Assembly (NCBI GenBank): GCA_973895155.1
Contig: OZ316893.1
Coordinates: forward strand, 8,742,001-8,806,000
Reading direction: 5' to 3'
Length of the DNA: 64,000 nt
Source of the DNA: Marsupella aquatica
Taxonomy: Eukaryota > Marchantiophyta
Shown: one piece after another, positions 1 through 12,624 of the stretch
Numbering within the stretch: the stretch's first letter is position 1
How the letters are laid out: every line of letters begins with the position of its first letter
The notes under the pieces: generated by a model
What the model was told of the DNA's origin: nothing
The model's database searches: none
The model's input: the letters and a program-made list of their open reading frames with translations, nothing else
Program-made: the position numbers and the translations under genes

Positions 1-1504
1 GATTCTAGGGCATCGATACTTTATGGAATGATTGTACAATTTCCAGAAATGTTGCAAAATATTTTTTATAGAGCATTGCTTGTTAACCTAAATATAGTCA
101 TTTTCCCCTGGGGGCCCATATCACTTGTGGAGTTTACAATTAATAACACCCTAAAACTTAAGAAAATAAAGTTGATTTTTACTTTTTTTACCCCTAACTT
201 TATGGAATATTCTATGAATATTCTCACTTTTGATATAAAAAACCTTATAGTTCTTATAATTCTTAAAATTGGATAAAACTGCCCCTATATTTCTTCAACA
301 AAATTGTAAAGTCTTCCATGCATTCGAATTGAAAACCCCTAACTTCTTCGCATGCGATGGGTCGGAAGAACGGAAATGAGGACCCAAGATTTTCCATTGT
401 GAAGCTAAAGGAAATTTTAATTTACATGAGCGTTGTTGTGGAATCCTATTTTTCAGAGACCATTGCTCTTGCTATAAAAAGTGTTTTGACTAATTTTATT
501 GTTATCGAGCTACTTAAGATTTTTTCTTTGGGGAATTTTGTTGATGAATCATATTTTTAAGAGAGCAATGTTCTTGTCATAAAGAGCATCTTTTTTGCTG
601 TAGAGCTATCAGAAATCATGTTATTCATACGGCGCCGCTCTTGCTACAAAGAGCACTTCAAGTACTTTGCGGCTACGGAAGCTACAGGAAATGTTAAATG
701 TGCATCTTCATTCTCTATTTCATAATTCTACATTCTTAATTTCAGTTTTTGGTGTTATGTTCTTACCGTGACAGAATTTGGTGCACATTATGTTGTTATC
801 GTGACAGAAATGTAGGTGGACAACTAATGACAGAATTTACCATCCATTTGCAGTTAAGCTGTCTCGTGATTATGTGTAATATAGTCTCTCCCCTATCACA
901 GTCCATGGGGATAAATGGAGATAACCTAGCAGTTCATCTGGGCTTTAGTTTCCTCTAATTACAGGTTTAGTTTCCTCTAATTACAGGTCACGTGAAGTCA
1001 CATTTTTGGTTTCATTAATTGAGGTGTTCACCTTGAATACTGCACAGTGCACACTGAGAATCTAGGCTTAAAACTGAGACTCTTGATACAACATAAAGTG
1101 TGTGACTTTTAATTAAGTGTGATTCGGGTTAGAAAAAATGTTCACACAATTTAGTGTGAGTCACTCTAGTTTTGGTGACACACTAATTGTATACTTAAAC
1201 TATTTAGGGTGGACAGTGTAGTGGCAACCTATAAACCCACTAAGTGCAAGAAGATGGTTATGACTGAGCCCTTGCATTTAACTCCCTCCCTGTAGAGTCA
1301 ATGATAGCATAAACTGATATTTACAGTAATACCCTGGTGATGGAGTGCAAGGATAGTGCCATCCTGATTCCTGCAGGCCCAGTGCCAGACATTATTTTAT
1401 TTAAAAACAGGCTTGGATATGAATATCAGTTTTCTACTTAAACAAAATGTGTACACTGGAAATTCAGTGTTTACAGCAGGATGTTTAGAATCCTTTCAAT
1501 ATTT

Positions 1505-1845
1505 ATGCATATAACAAACTGCCAAAAGAAAAAGATTCCCAATGGAAGACACAATCCCACAGGCAAGCGACCCAATCAAGGGGAGGCAACCAGAGAGTCA
1601 AAAACCCCAATGGAACCAGATAGAAGCCCAACCCAATATAAACCAGGAACAACAAGCCTAAAACCTACTTATCCCTAAACTGAAGAGCCTTGTAGAGCTC
1701 CAGTGTGAATTACAAAGGCAGGTAAAAAAACGACATCCTACTAGTGTCGAGACCCTAAAACCAACTCTCTCAACACTCCAAAAAAGAGAGAATACCTTGG
1801 CTCTATGAAGAGTAATTTACACCCAAAAAATTTGTCAATGAGGCA
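1505..1845. repeat. Dispersed repeat family, copy 1
   Basis: This purine-rich block begins 'caaactgcca' and shares ordered phrases with blocks at 12,625-12,990, 37,116-37,300 and 63,850-64,000: 'cccaatgg', 'acccaat', 'aaccag'. A later phrase, 'gaccctaaaaccaac' followed by 'tgaagagtaa', matches 'ggccctaaaaccaac' and 'tgaagagcaa' in the 12.6-kb copy. The family is probably the terminal part of a retroelement, most likely in reverse orientation because its complement is a T-rich tail, but no coding part is recognisable. Confidence 0.5.
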
Positions 1846-4800
1846 CAGAATTTTCATAGTCATTTATTTTTTCCGCTAACCGAGATGTCACTATGGTACA
1901 GTAAAGTAGGAAAGGGTGGTCCTAGAGAGGACCGGAAGCGGGGGGCAAGCAACTACAGTAGTTGCCATCATTTGGGGGGTGTGTTTCTTCGTGGAAATCT
2001 CGTGACGATATCTGTTCGTAGAGTACTGCGCCGTATTCTGCGCAATCTCGCGGTGCGGGATTGGGTCCACTACGATATGGTGAGGTGTGGAAAATGAGGC
2101 CACTCGCTCATTTAATGCGTGCCTGCCCAGAGCCATGATTCGGTGGCCATCAATCCAATACCACCATCCACTTTCTTTATCAAAACATGATACTGTAGTT
2201 TTTCGTATCTTGCTTTTCCTGCCTTGCCCGTGGGGCGCTGACTTTGCAACTCATATAGTTGTTTTGACACTTTCCACTTTCTCTTGTTCCTTTTTTAAGT
2301 TTGCACTTGCTTTTTGTTTTTCCTTGTTTGGTGTTTTTCCTTATTTGGTGTCTTCTTTGGATCTCTTTTTCTTTCCTTTCATTCATTGCACTTTGTTTTA
2401 TCCTAATTTATAAATTTTGGTGGAAGTTTTATTCGTTGAGGGTTGATGAATGACAAACTCTCATGATAGCAAGGGGAGTCCTCCAAACGAAGCATGGGAC
2501 ATGCGGTTGAGTCAGACAATTTTGTTGGGGATTTATTTTAAAGAAGGGAGGCACTGTGTCTCCCTGCAAGTCCATGAAATAAGGAAAGGTGACGACTATT
2601 TTTTTGTTGGGCTGCAGCCAGGGTAGAATTTTAATTTTCTTTTTTGCACTTATATTACTATCCTGTCAAAAGAACTATGACTTGTCAAAATTATTAACCT
2701 GCCATGAAAAGTGATTTAACCAGGTTGTGACCGAGCTACTGTAGTGCTGTTACAAGAGATTCGCCATTTTTGGGCCACCATTACTTCAAGCAAACTGAAG
2801 TCCCCCTGGTTTGTATTGTCCCCCCTAACTAGTCAAAATTATTGACCTGTCCTTAATGCTAATTTTAGGGACCATAGGTTTGTCGTCACACCCGGCTGAA
2901 CACTATACATTGATTGCTTTTTTATAATACTTTGTATTGTACAGTATTTTTCATAATCCACAAGAGACAATACACAACAGGGAGCACTGTTTGGGGCCAA
3001 TTTTCGGGCCCCTATCACAACAAGTGAACAAAGTTCAGCCAATTATCACCTTGCCCCCTTGGTTTGCATATGGGTTGGTGTACTAGACTAGACTAAGCCA
3101 CAATGGCACACAATTCATCTGGGGACAGCTGGAGCTCATGACTTGTCCGAGCTACTCCTTTTTGAGCAAAAGTGTGGAAATTTGAGGGGGACAAAAACAC
3201 AATATTTTTTGGATGTGCCCTAGGTTGAAAGTATCTTTGAAGAGGGTTAGCACTAGAAATTAGCAAGTTTCCAGGTGTTTCCGCACCAATAGGGTGCACT
3301 ATCGAGTTGGCTTAGTCTCTTTTTCACAAAATTCCCCGAATACCATGCTAGCTCCTCGCTGGAGGTAAGATGATGGCGAGTTTATGCCTATTAAATTATT
3401 ATTTTTTGAAATGGTTTTGTAGAGCCGTCATTATGAGTAGTAAATTAGTAAATGTGGTTACAGAAGTATCACGTAGCTCATACTTCGTAGACTTGAAAGG
3501 GTCATTCCTACTGTACCCATTGATTCTATACTTAAAACATCTAACTAGCCAAGCGGTAAGGAATAAGCGACACTTGTAGAGATAAGCACTGACAGAATTT
3601 TTTGCGTGAACTTGATGAAAAATTGTTGTACACTTGTACAGTTGTCCGAGTATTCTATATTTGAAGGAAAAACAAAAAGACATTGATAGCCTGCCTGACT
3701 GAGCCTACAATGTGAAGTCAACGGTTGGATCCAGCAAAGGCAATCAAGGAAACTAAAAAGGCACTTGAGGAGGGTAAATTGTAAGGTTTTTCATTTTTTA
3801 GTCATGGGGCCAAGTGTCACGTTGTGTGAAGGAGAAGATTATTCTTTAATAATTTTCGTATATCAATTTAGGATGGTTCGATCTCCCTAGATTTGTATAA
3901 GAGTTGGATTCTGGCTAGGTGGGAAAGGGGCTTATCAACAAAGTAAACTTGACTAACTTTTGTCAAAAGTGGCCAAGACGGTTTAGGGAGGTGGAATTTG
4001 GCCAATTTTTGGCACTAAGAAAAACGCTAAGGTACTATAGGTCTGGGTCGGCAAGGGCTCACACAAGAGCTACTGTAGGAAAGCCTCGCTTTTGATCTAC
4101 AGTGATTTGAATTCTATCATCTTTTCTGATAAAGCTTGATTGTCAAGGCAAAAAAGAGCAAGGGCAGCCTCATGCGGGGCCAAAGTGAGCAAAGCCCCAG
4201 AAATGGTCCAGGCAGAGGCTCCACTAATTTGGGGTCTATTGGATTATTCCACAACTAGCCTGAGTGCCCGTTCCTTGAATGCAGAAGGCTGAAGTGAGCG
4301 GACATTCAAGCCTGCTGCACCATATACAATCCTTTGCTTGGGTCCGTGCTTTCACCTATTCAATTTGTTTGCATCCTTTCGCTTGCTTTGTTCCAGTTCA
4401 CAGGTACCTCTTTTCCCCGCCACCGTCTCATAAGCTGTTTAAAGTTAGGTCTGTCAATTGTTGGATTGGAATGTGAAGTTGTGATGAAGTAGAGGATGAG
4501 GTTAACTCTGTATGGTCTTTTAGCTGATCTTTCATTGTAAGTTTCAATTGCGGTGGCAGCATCAAACAGAGCATACTATGATTTGTAATTATTTTCTTAT
4601 TGTACACAGACATGTGGCAAATTGTACACTTGGATAACTGGAACTTCAATTGAGGGGAAGGGTTTTGCTCTAAAGTGAGCTTTGCTTAGGCTATCCCAGT
4701 CAGTCAACTTTGAAGTCAGAGAAATAGTGACTGATAATAGTCTACCAAAGCTTGTCTTTGAGGATGAAGCTTGTCTTTGAGGATGCAACATCACTTTAAA

Positions 4801-5434
4801 CAGACTAATGTGGAATGGTGATTAACAGATTTTTCAAAAAGATTATGGTGAACAATACCAAAATTGAGACCCGGCATAGTGAAACAACCCAGAAGAGAAC
4901 CTCACTGAAACAATATAACAATTATTGACAAAAGTGGTGACAGATACCTTTTGTTCAAATAGGATTTCTAAGCTTTAAGGGTCTCTGTGATATCTTGACG
5001 ACCCTGTGAACTGTGGGCACACACAACTAAAAACCTCCATGGGATTATGGACGTGTGCAGTTGATCAAGGATGACATACCTTTAATGTAAGGGAGCATAA
5101 TAGCAACAAGAAAATAAATCCAAACCAAAACAAACAAAGACTATAAGACTGGATATGTTGTTGGAATCTCTCATAGTGAGTCAATTTTTTTGCAGAATCA
5201 AGACAGGTACGGGTCAAGAGGATGTGATTGTGCTATGGACATATGAGTCATGGAAACTTAATGTGTCCATTGCATATTATAGTACAGCTACCCTATCTAT
5301 GTAGCTACCTAGGAGATTAAGGGTGAAAGCCAATCTCAAGGGTGATTAAATGTTAATCCGCATTAATTATCCCGTAAGTGCTGCCCATTGCCCGCGTGTG
5401 CTAAATCTGATTACATGAATTGGGGAAAGACTCA

Positions 5435-5495
5435 CTGATAGCACAGCTCAGTGGGGAATGGGAGGTTGTGAGTTCAAAACTTGCTGTGCTCCTGA
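5435..5495 (+). repeat. tRNA-like sequence, possible SINE head
   Basis: The phrase 'cagctcagtggg' fits the pol III A box, and 'gagttcaaaac' about 33 bases later fits the B box at most positions. No full cloverleaf can be folded, so this is not a tRNA gene. It is more likely the decayed head of a tRNA-derived SINE. Confidence 0.3.
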
Positions 5496-6729
5496 AAGTG
5501 GGGACCATTCATGCTTGTAAAATTAAATAAAACTGTGAAGGGAGCGGGTGGTAGGCACGAGCAAGTGTAACCGAGAGCAAGTGTAACAGAGGCTCCTCAT
5601 GAGCAGTCAAGATTGCCCCTTCGTTGTGAATCCTAGGATGGTACATGCATTTACTCTGCCATAATAGACTGCTTAAAAAATGAATTAATATGCTTTGGAG
5701 GGTGACTGAGACCATGGACAACTCTCGGGTAAATCCCACCACTACCTCTCTCCCAACAATATTCCAAAGTGAGGTTCACCAAAGCACTTTGCACACAAAA
5801 TACCACTTTTTGCACATAGCCCCATTTCAATGTGGGGTTCACCATAGAACACAATCTCGTTGATACTCTGAAACTTTTGTGTTTATTTTCCTACCCCCTA
5901 CATGGAAACTGCAGTAGGTAGGGTGAGGGCAGCGTCTAAAAGTGAGCCTGATCCAAGCTATTGTAATAAATGAGTTTTTGGGAGCACCTGAATCCATTTT
6001 GGGGTCCAATGGGGTGAGAGCCCCACCAAGTAGCCTCAAATCTAACAGTATCAGCCGCAGCACATTCTGGGCTGGCTGGCCTTGCTTGATGGGAAGCCCA
6101 TCCAACTGGCAGCTGGCTAGATCTTGATGGAAGCTTCACAAATCCTGGAAGAGTCCGTTCTCCCTCTCTCTTTCTCTATTTTTTGGAACTAGTCTTTATT
6201 TTAGCAAAAGTACTCCCTGGGTTTGTTTTGCAAATTTGAAGGGCCCATGGATCACATTTCCCAAAATTTGAGTTTAATTACAATAACTTGATATATACAA
6301 TTTAAAAACATAAATTAGTTCGGGATATGCTAGAGTAGTAGGGAGGTTACACTTCCATTTAAGCGATAGTGAATTTTTGGTTATTTGGGTTGAATATTTC
6401 ATCATAGGGGTTAAATTTCAGAAGATTGATTTTCATTGTGTTTACATGAAATAGTTGGGTCTACTCCTTCTCTAGTTGCCTTGCAGGTAACTAAGAATTA
6501 TTATGAGATTCATAATCTTCCAGTTATATACCCCACACTCTCATGGACCACAAAAATGTGATGCATGGGAGCACCATGTTGGACATGGTGCTCCATTCTA
6601 GCTTCACATTCTGGTGTTGCATAAATCATTTCAGTTTTAGTAAAAGCAGAGGAGAAGCTTCCCCAAGAGGTGATTCAAATCTTGAGTGGGCAATCTTCGC
6701 CAAGAATTTACCGCCAAATAAAAAGTAAG

Positions 6730-7850
6730 GGGAAAATCGCGAACGTTGCGAAGGGGCAGTAAGATAGCGAAAATGGGGCGCTGACTTCCGAGTCCGTCAA
6801 CGGGAAATGATATGCAAAAAGGCATTATGGAACGCAGTATCTGGAGAACGAAACGGAACGGATTCGTTCGGGGAAGGTCTGTTCTCCACAGCGCGATGGC
6901 AGCGGAGCAGTTGTCTGTCGTCCATTGGTCTCGTCCGAGTCACCGACTCTTGTCCTCCGGCGACGGAAAAGAACAAAGCAAATCACAGCTGAGCAGCGAG
7001 CATCAGCGAAAGCACTCGAAGCAGCTTCCCCGTTCAAGCGTCTCGTTGTGATCTAATCCTCTCTGGAGTCTTTGGCGAACTCAAAACGACCGAATCGCCT
7101 GTTCAGGTCAGGTGCTGGGCAAATGAACAGCAGCGAGCTCTACAGTACTACTTCTCGTGTGTTTCCGGCTGCCACTCCCGTGGTTTGTGCTGCCGCCATA
7201 TCGCCCCGCTTGCTTGCTTTGCTTGCTTGCTTGCTGCTCTATAGCTGATTTAGAATAGAACGATCGATCCTACTGCGCGTCCTTCCCTTGCACCGCCAAG
7301 CTTTGTCGCGCTGCCGTCGATCGAGGATTCGAGGTACAGTTCCTCCGCTTTGTTCGCCCGGCTTGGCCCGGCGTTGCGAGCGAGAGAGCTTTTCAGGAGA
7401 AGTAATTAATAGCTTGTGACATGACACTCTTGGGCGCTGCTGAGGGGGTGCGTTGACAAGTTGCCTTGTCGAGTGTCTTGCCACGCGAACTGTGTGCCAG
7501 CGAGCGTGGGCACCACCGGCGTGAAGGTCTGAGCGCTCGTCTGTTTGATGCCTGCATGCAAAGCTTAATTGCTTTCTGATCGGGCTGATCGACCCCTCTT
7601 TCTAGACAATTGACGGGGCACACTTCTCCAGCTTCTTTGTTCTGGGAGTCAGAGCGAGAGCCGGGCGACGGCTGCAGCGAGATTCATTGATCGAGTGATT
7701 AACGTAGATACGAAGTAGCACGAGTGAACATTCGATTGGCTGACACAGGCAGGAGTCGAAATACTGGTTGCCACCGAGGAAAGGAAGGGCCCGTCTCTTG
7801 TCGTTCTAAAGCGAACCCAACTGACCTAACTGAACTGCAGCGCGATACAT
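6730..7850 (+). promoter_or_regulatory. Promoter and 5' leader region of the peptide gene
   Basis: Base composition changes here from AT-rich to more GC-rich, continuing into the coding exons of the peptide gene. It contains a (CTTG)n run near 7,206-7,230 and 'ctatagctga' near 7,240. I cannot place the transcription start or tell promoter from transcribed leader. Short frames here do not resemble known proteins. A similar CTTG run lies near 36,146-36,165 in the region upstream of the NAPRT gene, probably a coincidental microsatellite. Confidence 0.4.
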
Positions 7851-10123
7851 ATGGCGAAGCTTGTGTTGGTACTTCTGGTTTACTTCCTCGCCTGTGCGTT
7901 GACGTCCTGCTCTGCTTATCGACCGCTGCCTTCTGAAACAGAAACTGCGTTGTCAGCAGGTATCCATCGTTTTCCATGGACGATTAGTATCCCGTCTGTG
8001 ATCTGTCCACTCATGCATGTTGTGCGGGCGTGTAGTAGTACCGCGGTTTCTCTCCATCTCACTCTCCTTCTCAGCTTCTCACGTAAGTACTGCTGGCCTG
8101 CATGAACTGATGGCTCTGCACTAGCACTTTACTGTTGATCCACTAGTAGCTACGTCCCCATGCTTGATTCGTTTTGCAATTTGCGAAGCGAGTTGAATGC
8201 CGTGGAACTTGCCTCCGTAGCCGAAGCTGTCAGTTAGTTAGTGTGTATCCTGAAGGAAGACAGTGACCAGTGCCTTACTGGTCACTGTACTCTACACTGG
8301 TCATCACCTCCAGACTCGTCACTATGGTTTGGGAGATCATGTAGTTTTTGCAATGTTGGGTGTAATGGACCTTCTTTACTGCAACGGACGATACATGTTA
8401 AATTCTGTGGTATATTTAATTTGTATGACGAGAGCGCGAAAGCCTTCGAATCTGACTTTGGCTCCTGGATGTTATTGTTCAGCTAAGACCGATTCGACCA
8501 CTGCTGACTCCAAGAGTAGTTTCTCGTCCGCATCAGCTACCCCCGCAACGGAGTCTGGTAATGTTGAGCAAGAAGAAGCGCTGACTGAGTCCGAGACAGG
8601 AGAAAATTTTACGGTAAGTCATTCCGATTCACTTGTTTTTCATGTTTAACTTTCGCGAATGCCTCTCTATAACGTTTATGGACGGTATGATCGAAGTAGT
8701 CCGAGAGGTGTTTTCGGTATTCTCGTATGTATTTAGTCTGATTGAAGTTCGTCTGACTAAAGAGTTTGGAAAAGTGTTTGCGTTCCTTCTCGGATCAGCG
8801 CAAGGGTTATGGAGCTCTCTCTGTGCTCTTCATAAGCGCGCTGGGACTTCGACCTGCTGTAATCGTCTTATGAACGAGCATTCGCTCATCTAGTTTTGAG
8901 TGCGAGAGCGAACTTCGGTTCGCAAAGAGAAGATCTTGTGTGTACCGTCATCTCAAGGGATTGAGAACATCCTACGCCAATAGTGACAGTGGACTTCTTC
9001 AAAAGAGTAAAGTTGTTCACAGGGCGTTGAACAGCGGTTCCCGTTCTTGAGGCAGTGCGTGGGAGCGGTCGAGAGTACTCAGTTGAAAGCGTCCCTAGCT
9101 ATATTTGGCTATCTGAGATGGGATGCCTTCGGCATTTTCTGAACGAGAAACGTCGATGTTTGCTCACTAGCTGCGTGACGATGAGTTGTTCCATGTGCGT
9201 GCAGTTGGATTAGGACCCGCGTACAGCCTTTGGGTCCCGTTCTGAAGGCGCTTCATCCGATAGCACCCTGAATTAGTGAGGACTGTAAGTCTGAGGCTAT
9301 TCTTGACCCCTGAGGTTTCTCCATAGAGCCTCAAACTTCATCTCCAGGAATGGGGCCAATCCATCTCATCCCAACTGCACTTTGAGGTTTGGAAGTGCGA
9401 CCTCAAGTTGAGCCGCTAGAAGCCAATAACACCCTCGTATGGACGTTCGTCCATAGAAACCATAAGAGAAACCTTTAGTCATATACTCAGATCAATGGGA
9501 ACCGGTTTAGCATGAAGTGACGACTTCAGAGTTATTTTCCAGCCCTACGGCCGATGTGTATTCTTTCCATTGTGCGGTTCCCTTCGCGGCCTTTTGTTCA
9601 TTGTGCTCTACATGCCGAGCGTACACAAGACCTGCGCTATCGCTGTCCCCCACTCTGTCTGGACTAACGAAACAAGGGCCTATTTAACGTTTACTAGTCG
9701 AGGATAAGCACTTGCGGCCGTAAATTGCTGAACCTGCGTCAGAGTGACCTAACTCAAGTATTTGCAAGGGCAGACCTAACTCAAGTGTTTGCAAGGGCAT
9801 ATATCATGTAGAAACGTTGATTCGAATCCCAAACTGACCAAGTGAAGAAGATCGAATGTTTAGAAAATCTGAGAGGAGAAATATTCGAACGAGTCTGCTT
9901 CACCTTGTAGTCGAAATTACTTCTATGAAGAGATGCTGATCGGGTGGTATATGTTTTTGCGCCGCTGCAGGGTGTTGCACCTCCGTGTATGGAGGAGGAT
10001 CTTGAGGATTCCAGCGTTGGTGGGGGAGAGCCTTGCCATCGCAGGCTAGGAGATGGCACATCGTTTGCCATGCTAGACTACGGAGGCACGGGAGGGTCAA
10101 ATCCTAACCCCAAGTATCCATGA
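7851..10123 (+). CDS. Secreted peptide precursor, PSY-like (putative tyrosine-sulfated hormone)
   Basis: Three coding exons are proposed: 7,851-7,959, 8,483-8,613 and 9,971-10,123. Splice junctions are cag|gtatcc, ttcag|ctaag, acg|gtaagt and ctgcag|ggtgtt; phases agree (1, then 0), giving 130 residues. Residues 1-22 form a signal peptide with a hydrophobic core and a likely cut after SCSA. Residues 23-80 are acidic and rich in Ser and Thr. Exon 3 has two cysteines (PPCMEED and EPCHRR), a dibasic HRR, then a C-terminal LDYGGTGGSNPNPKYP and stop. Known: PSK, PSY, RGF and CIF precursors have a signal peptide, an acidic pro-region and a C-terminal peptide with Asp-Tyr sulfated by TPST; PSY peptides carry DY followed by Asn-Pro-Lys. 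Inference: this encodes an apoplastic signalling peptide nearest PSY. The precursor layout is well supported; the family name is not certain. The ~1.36-kb second intron is the weakest link. Confidence 0.62.
9746..9800 (+). repeat. 27-bp direct duplication in an intron
   Basis: The phrase 'gacctaactcaagt(a/g)ttt' followed by 'gcaagggca' occurs twice in tandem inside the second intron of the peptide gene. No function is apparent. Confidence 0.8.
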
Positions 10124-10212
10124 CACCGTAAGTGATTGCATCTATCATGGCGGACGGAGGGAACAGGAAAAGACCCTAACAAATTCGGCTGTGTCGGGAA
10201 TGTCACGTTGTT

Positions 10213-10392
10213 TGTTAGGTAAGAGCAGCCAACAAATTTGGCGACTCGGTCGTAGCAATAGCACATCCTTCGCAAAGTAACATCCTTCGCCAGGTAACAG
10301 CAGCCAACAATTTTGGCTGGTCAGTCGTTGAAACATCACATCCTTCGCAGGGTAACATCCTTCGCTAGGTAACATTCTTCGCTTGGTAACTA
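10213..10392. repeat. Nested minisatellite (75-bp and 17-bp periods)
   Basis: A 75-bp unit beginning 'ggtaa(g/c)agcagccaacaa' occurs at about 10,218 and 10,293. Inside it a 17-18-bp unit, 'taacatccttcgc' plus a few variable bases, repeats about five times up to 10,390. It starts about 90 bp past the stop of the peptide gene and could lie in its 3' untranslated region. Confidence 0.8.
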
Positions 10393-12400
10393 GCAAACAT
10401 GCACATTATTGTGACCCAGAGATCTCTTGAGATATGTTTGCTATATCAAGCCCCATATAATGTAGTTAGACGGTACCGTGACTCTTTTTGTATTATAGGG
10501 GATCTGATCGGGGCATGGATGGACGCGATGGTACGTATCCTCCATCCCTCGATGCCTCAAGACTACATGGGCCATGGAAGGCCATTGAAGTAAAAAGTGG
10601 TTTGGTCTTATTCTCGAGTTTTTTGTCCGTGCTTCAAAAGCTCCAGAATAAACTAGGCTTGTAAAGGTACTACTGAAGTCAACGTGTTAAAGTTTTTCCT
10701 TTCGTACTCTGGTGAAATAATGAGTACAACAATGTGCTTTCTCACGTTCATGCAATATAACTTTCGCAATGTGCTTTCTCACGTTCTCGCAATATTCTTT
10801 TCTCAAACATGTTCCTGAGCGAGCTTTGAAATCTTGGGCACTGCGCTGCACAGCACAGAGCAGGACGACAAATCTTGTGAGGATGGTCAACTCGAAAGGA
10901 ACTTCATCCTGACATGCTCGATTCTCGAAGCTTGATTTGTCGAAGCTCGTAGCCATAATCGCGTACATCTCAGTCGTTTTTCAACTGTAGCTGCAGCACG
11001 AGGGATTTGTGCTCGGTGTTGCCGAGGGACGGTCGGTGGTACGCGCCGTACTTTCTGACCAGTCCAGTGTACTTTGAACGAGCATCCGATCTCAGATCGT
11101 GGATGTCCTGAGAGTGTCACGGAATAAAGTCTATCCACACATGAAAACCTCTTTGGAGAGAACTGTCACATAAGACGGCGGAGCTCATCAGGAGCTTCCG
11201 AACAAATCCTTATCGAGGAGGGAGATTAATCACTGTGCAGCGTTGGTGATTTATGCGACATAATCGCCGTGAACTGTTACAAAGGGTTGAAGTCTTGAAC
11301 GACTGTGAGAAGTTAGTGCAATCACTACGTCAAGTCCTTGTTTTCCTAGGCAGTCCAGATCGATAACCCAGAAAGATTTCTTGATTGAAGCCGTTTCAAA
11401 GGTGGATCGATGAACGGATAGTTCAAGGTACTTGCATTTCCACGAAGAGAGTGCGATCGCACGAGATAACTGCAAGTGGACACTCGAAGTAAATCATCGC
11501 TTGATCCTCAAACTAGTGATTAAAGATGCCAAAGGAATGCGCAAAGGATGTCGTTCAATTATTATGACTTAACTTTCGTCCCATTTCATCGTTTACGAAC
11601 GTGATCAAAGTGTCCACACCAGAAAACTTCAACTACCGTAAATCGATTTTACCAGAAACCAGTAAGTGTTGATACCAAGGGCCGCTTGACCTTATTGCGC
11701 TACTGTATCTGAACTCCAAAAAGTGTTCTCGCTGCATGGTGAGTTCCGCTCCCACGCAGGCAAAGATCGAAGTTAGCCAACCAGCCGTGTATACAACGTT
11801 GAACTAACTGTACAGATAGTGCCATAGTAAGTGTCTCAAAATTCATTTGGCTTACGATGCCGGGTAATCTTTCTCACAGTTGCTCTATTTTCTTGTCTCA
11901 CATGAACGTAATACATCACGACGTCAAGGCCCGTAGCAAGCTCTGGGTCTGCCGAGCCCCATCGATTGGCCCGATGGCGCTCCATGCTCGATGCAACATG
12001 ACATGATAGGAAAGTTGAGCAAAGTTCGCCCCTTGCCTGAGCAACGAGAATCATTCGAAGATCAATACAGTCCAGCATCGAGCCGTCGAGGTGATAGTCT
12101 TGATCAGAACTGCGTCGGACTTAACATGATCTGGGTAAATTATGTGACAGAGAGCAGAAAGCAAGCAAACTGTCCACGAAAAATGAATCCAAAGCCCAAG
12201 AAGAACCGTTGCAGTGATAGATTTGGGTCCACCTCAGTTGGGCCACTGTGGGAGGTGGTTCACCACCGACTTCCAAGTACATGCGATCCGGTGGGAGATC
12301 GGTTTACTCCTTCAGTCCATCCCTCCATTCTTCCTCTCCTCGTTGTTCGCGGCACCGGCTTGAGCTTCAGAGCACTAGCAGCCCCAGGCTTGCTCTCCTG
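10393..12400. other. Gene-free, moderate-GC region downstream of the peptide gene
   Basis: Composition stays similar to the peptide-gene locus, but no frame here shows a recognisable domain, signal peptide or splice-consistent structure. The longest frame (about 11,991-12,443, plus strand, 150 codons) has no motif I recognise and ends in the repeat block at 12.4 kb. Part of this stretch may be untranslated transcript. Confidence 0.5.
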
Positions 12401-12409
12401 TGGTCTGTT

Positions 12410-12616
12410 TAGCTCGCAGACCAATGTCACCCACACAATTTAATCAGGCCTGAGTATTCTTCTTCTTCTTCAATTACCAATGTCACCGACACAATTTAAT
12501 CAGGCCTAAGTAATCTGATTGTTCAATTATAATGCTAAGATTGTCTGCTAAAGATTAAAAATAGCTCGCAGACGATTGTCACGAATTTCATCAGCCGTGT
12601 GTATTCTACTTCGATT
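12410..12616 (+). repeat. Three-copy ~56-bp tandem repeat
   Basis: Two close copies start at 12,421 and 12,477 with 'ccaatgtcacc(c/g)acacaa' followed by 'tttaatcaggcct'. A third, more diverged copy near 12,561 shares the preceding 'agctcgcagac' and a related 'gtcacgaatttcatcag' core. Confidence 0.7.
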
Positions 12617-12624
12617 GATGTAAC

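Larger units (their letters stand above)
1..6700. other. Gene-free AT-rich region
   Basis: No open frame here has a recognisable protein motif or plausible exon structure. The sequence is AT-rich with T-rich and A-rich stretches. The only structure I can support is a copy of a dispersed repeat near 1,505-1,845 and a tRNA-like block near 5,435-5,495. A phrase containing 'caaaattatt(a/g)acctg' occurs near 2,688 and again near 2,834, which may be an old local duplication. Stretches such as 2,240-2,420 are pyrimidine-rich on the plus strand and resemble the 3' tails of the retroelements at 49.5 and 53.9 kb, but not closely enough to call. Confidence 0.6.

Noticed and set aside
9808-9832. tRNA B box-like 'gattcgaatccc'
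   Set aside because: No A box or cloverleaf upstream; it lies in the peptide-gene intron.
11991-12443. 150-codon plus-strand frame as a possible gene
   Set aside because: No motif, no splice context, and its end overlaps a tandem repeat.
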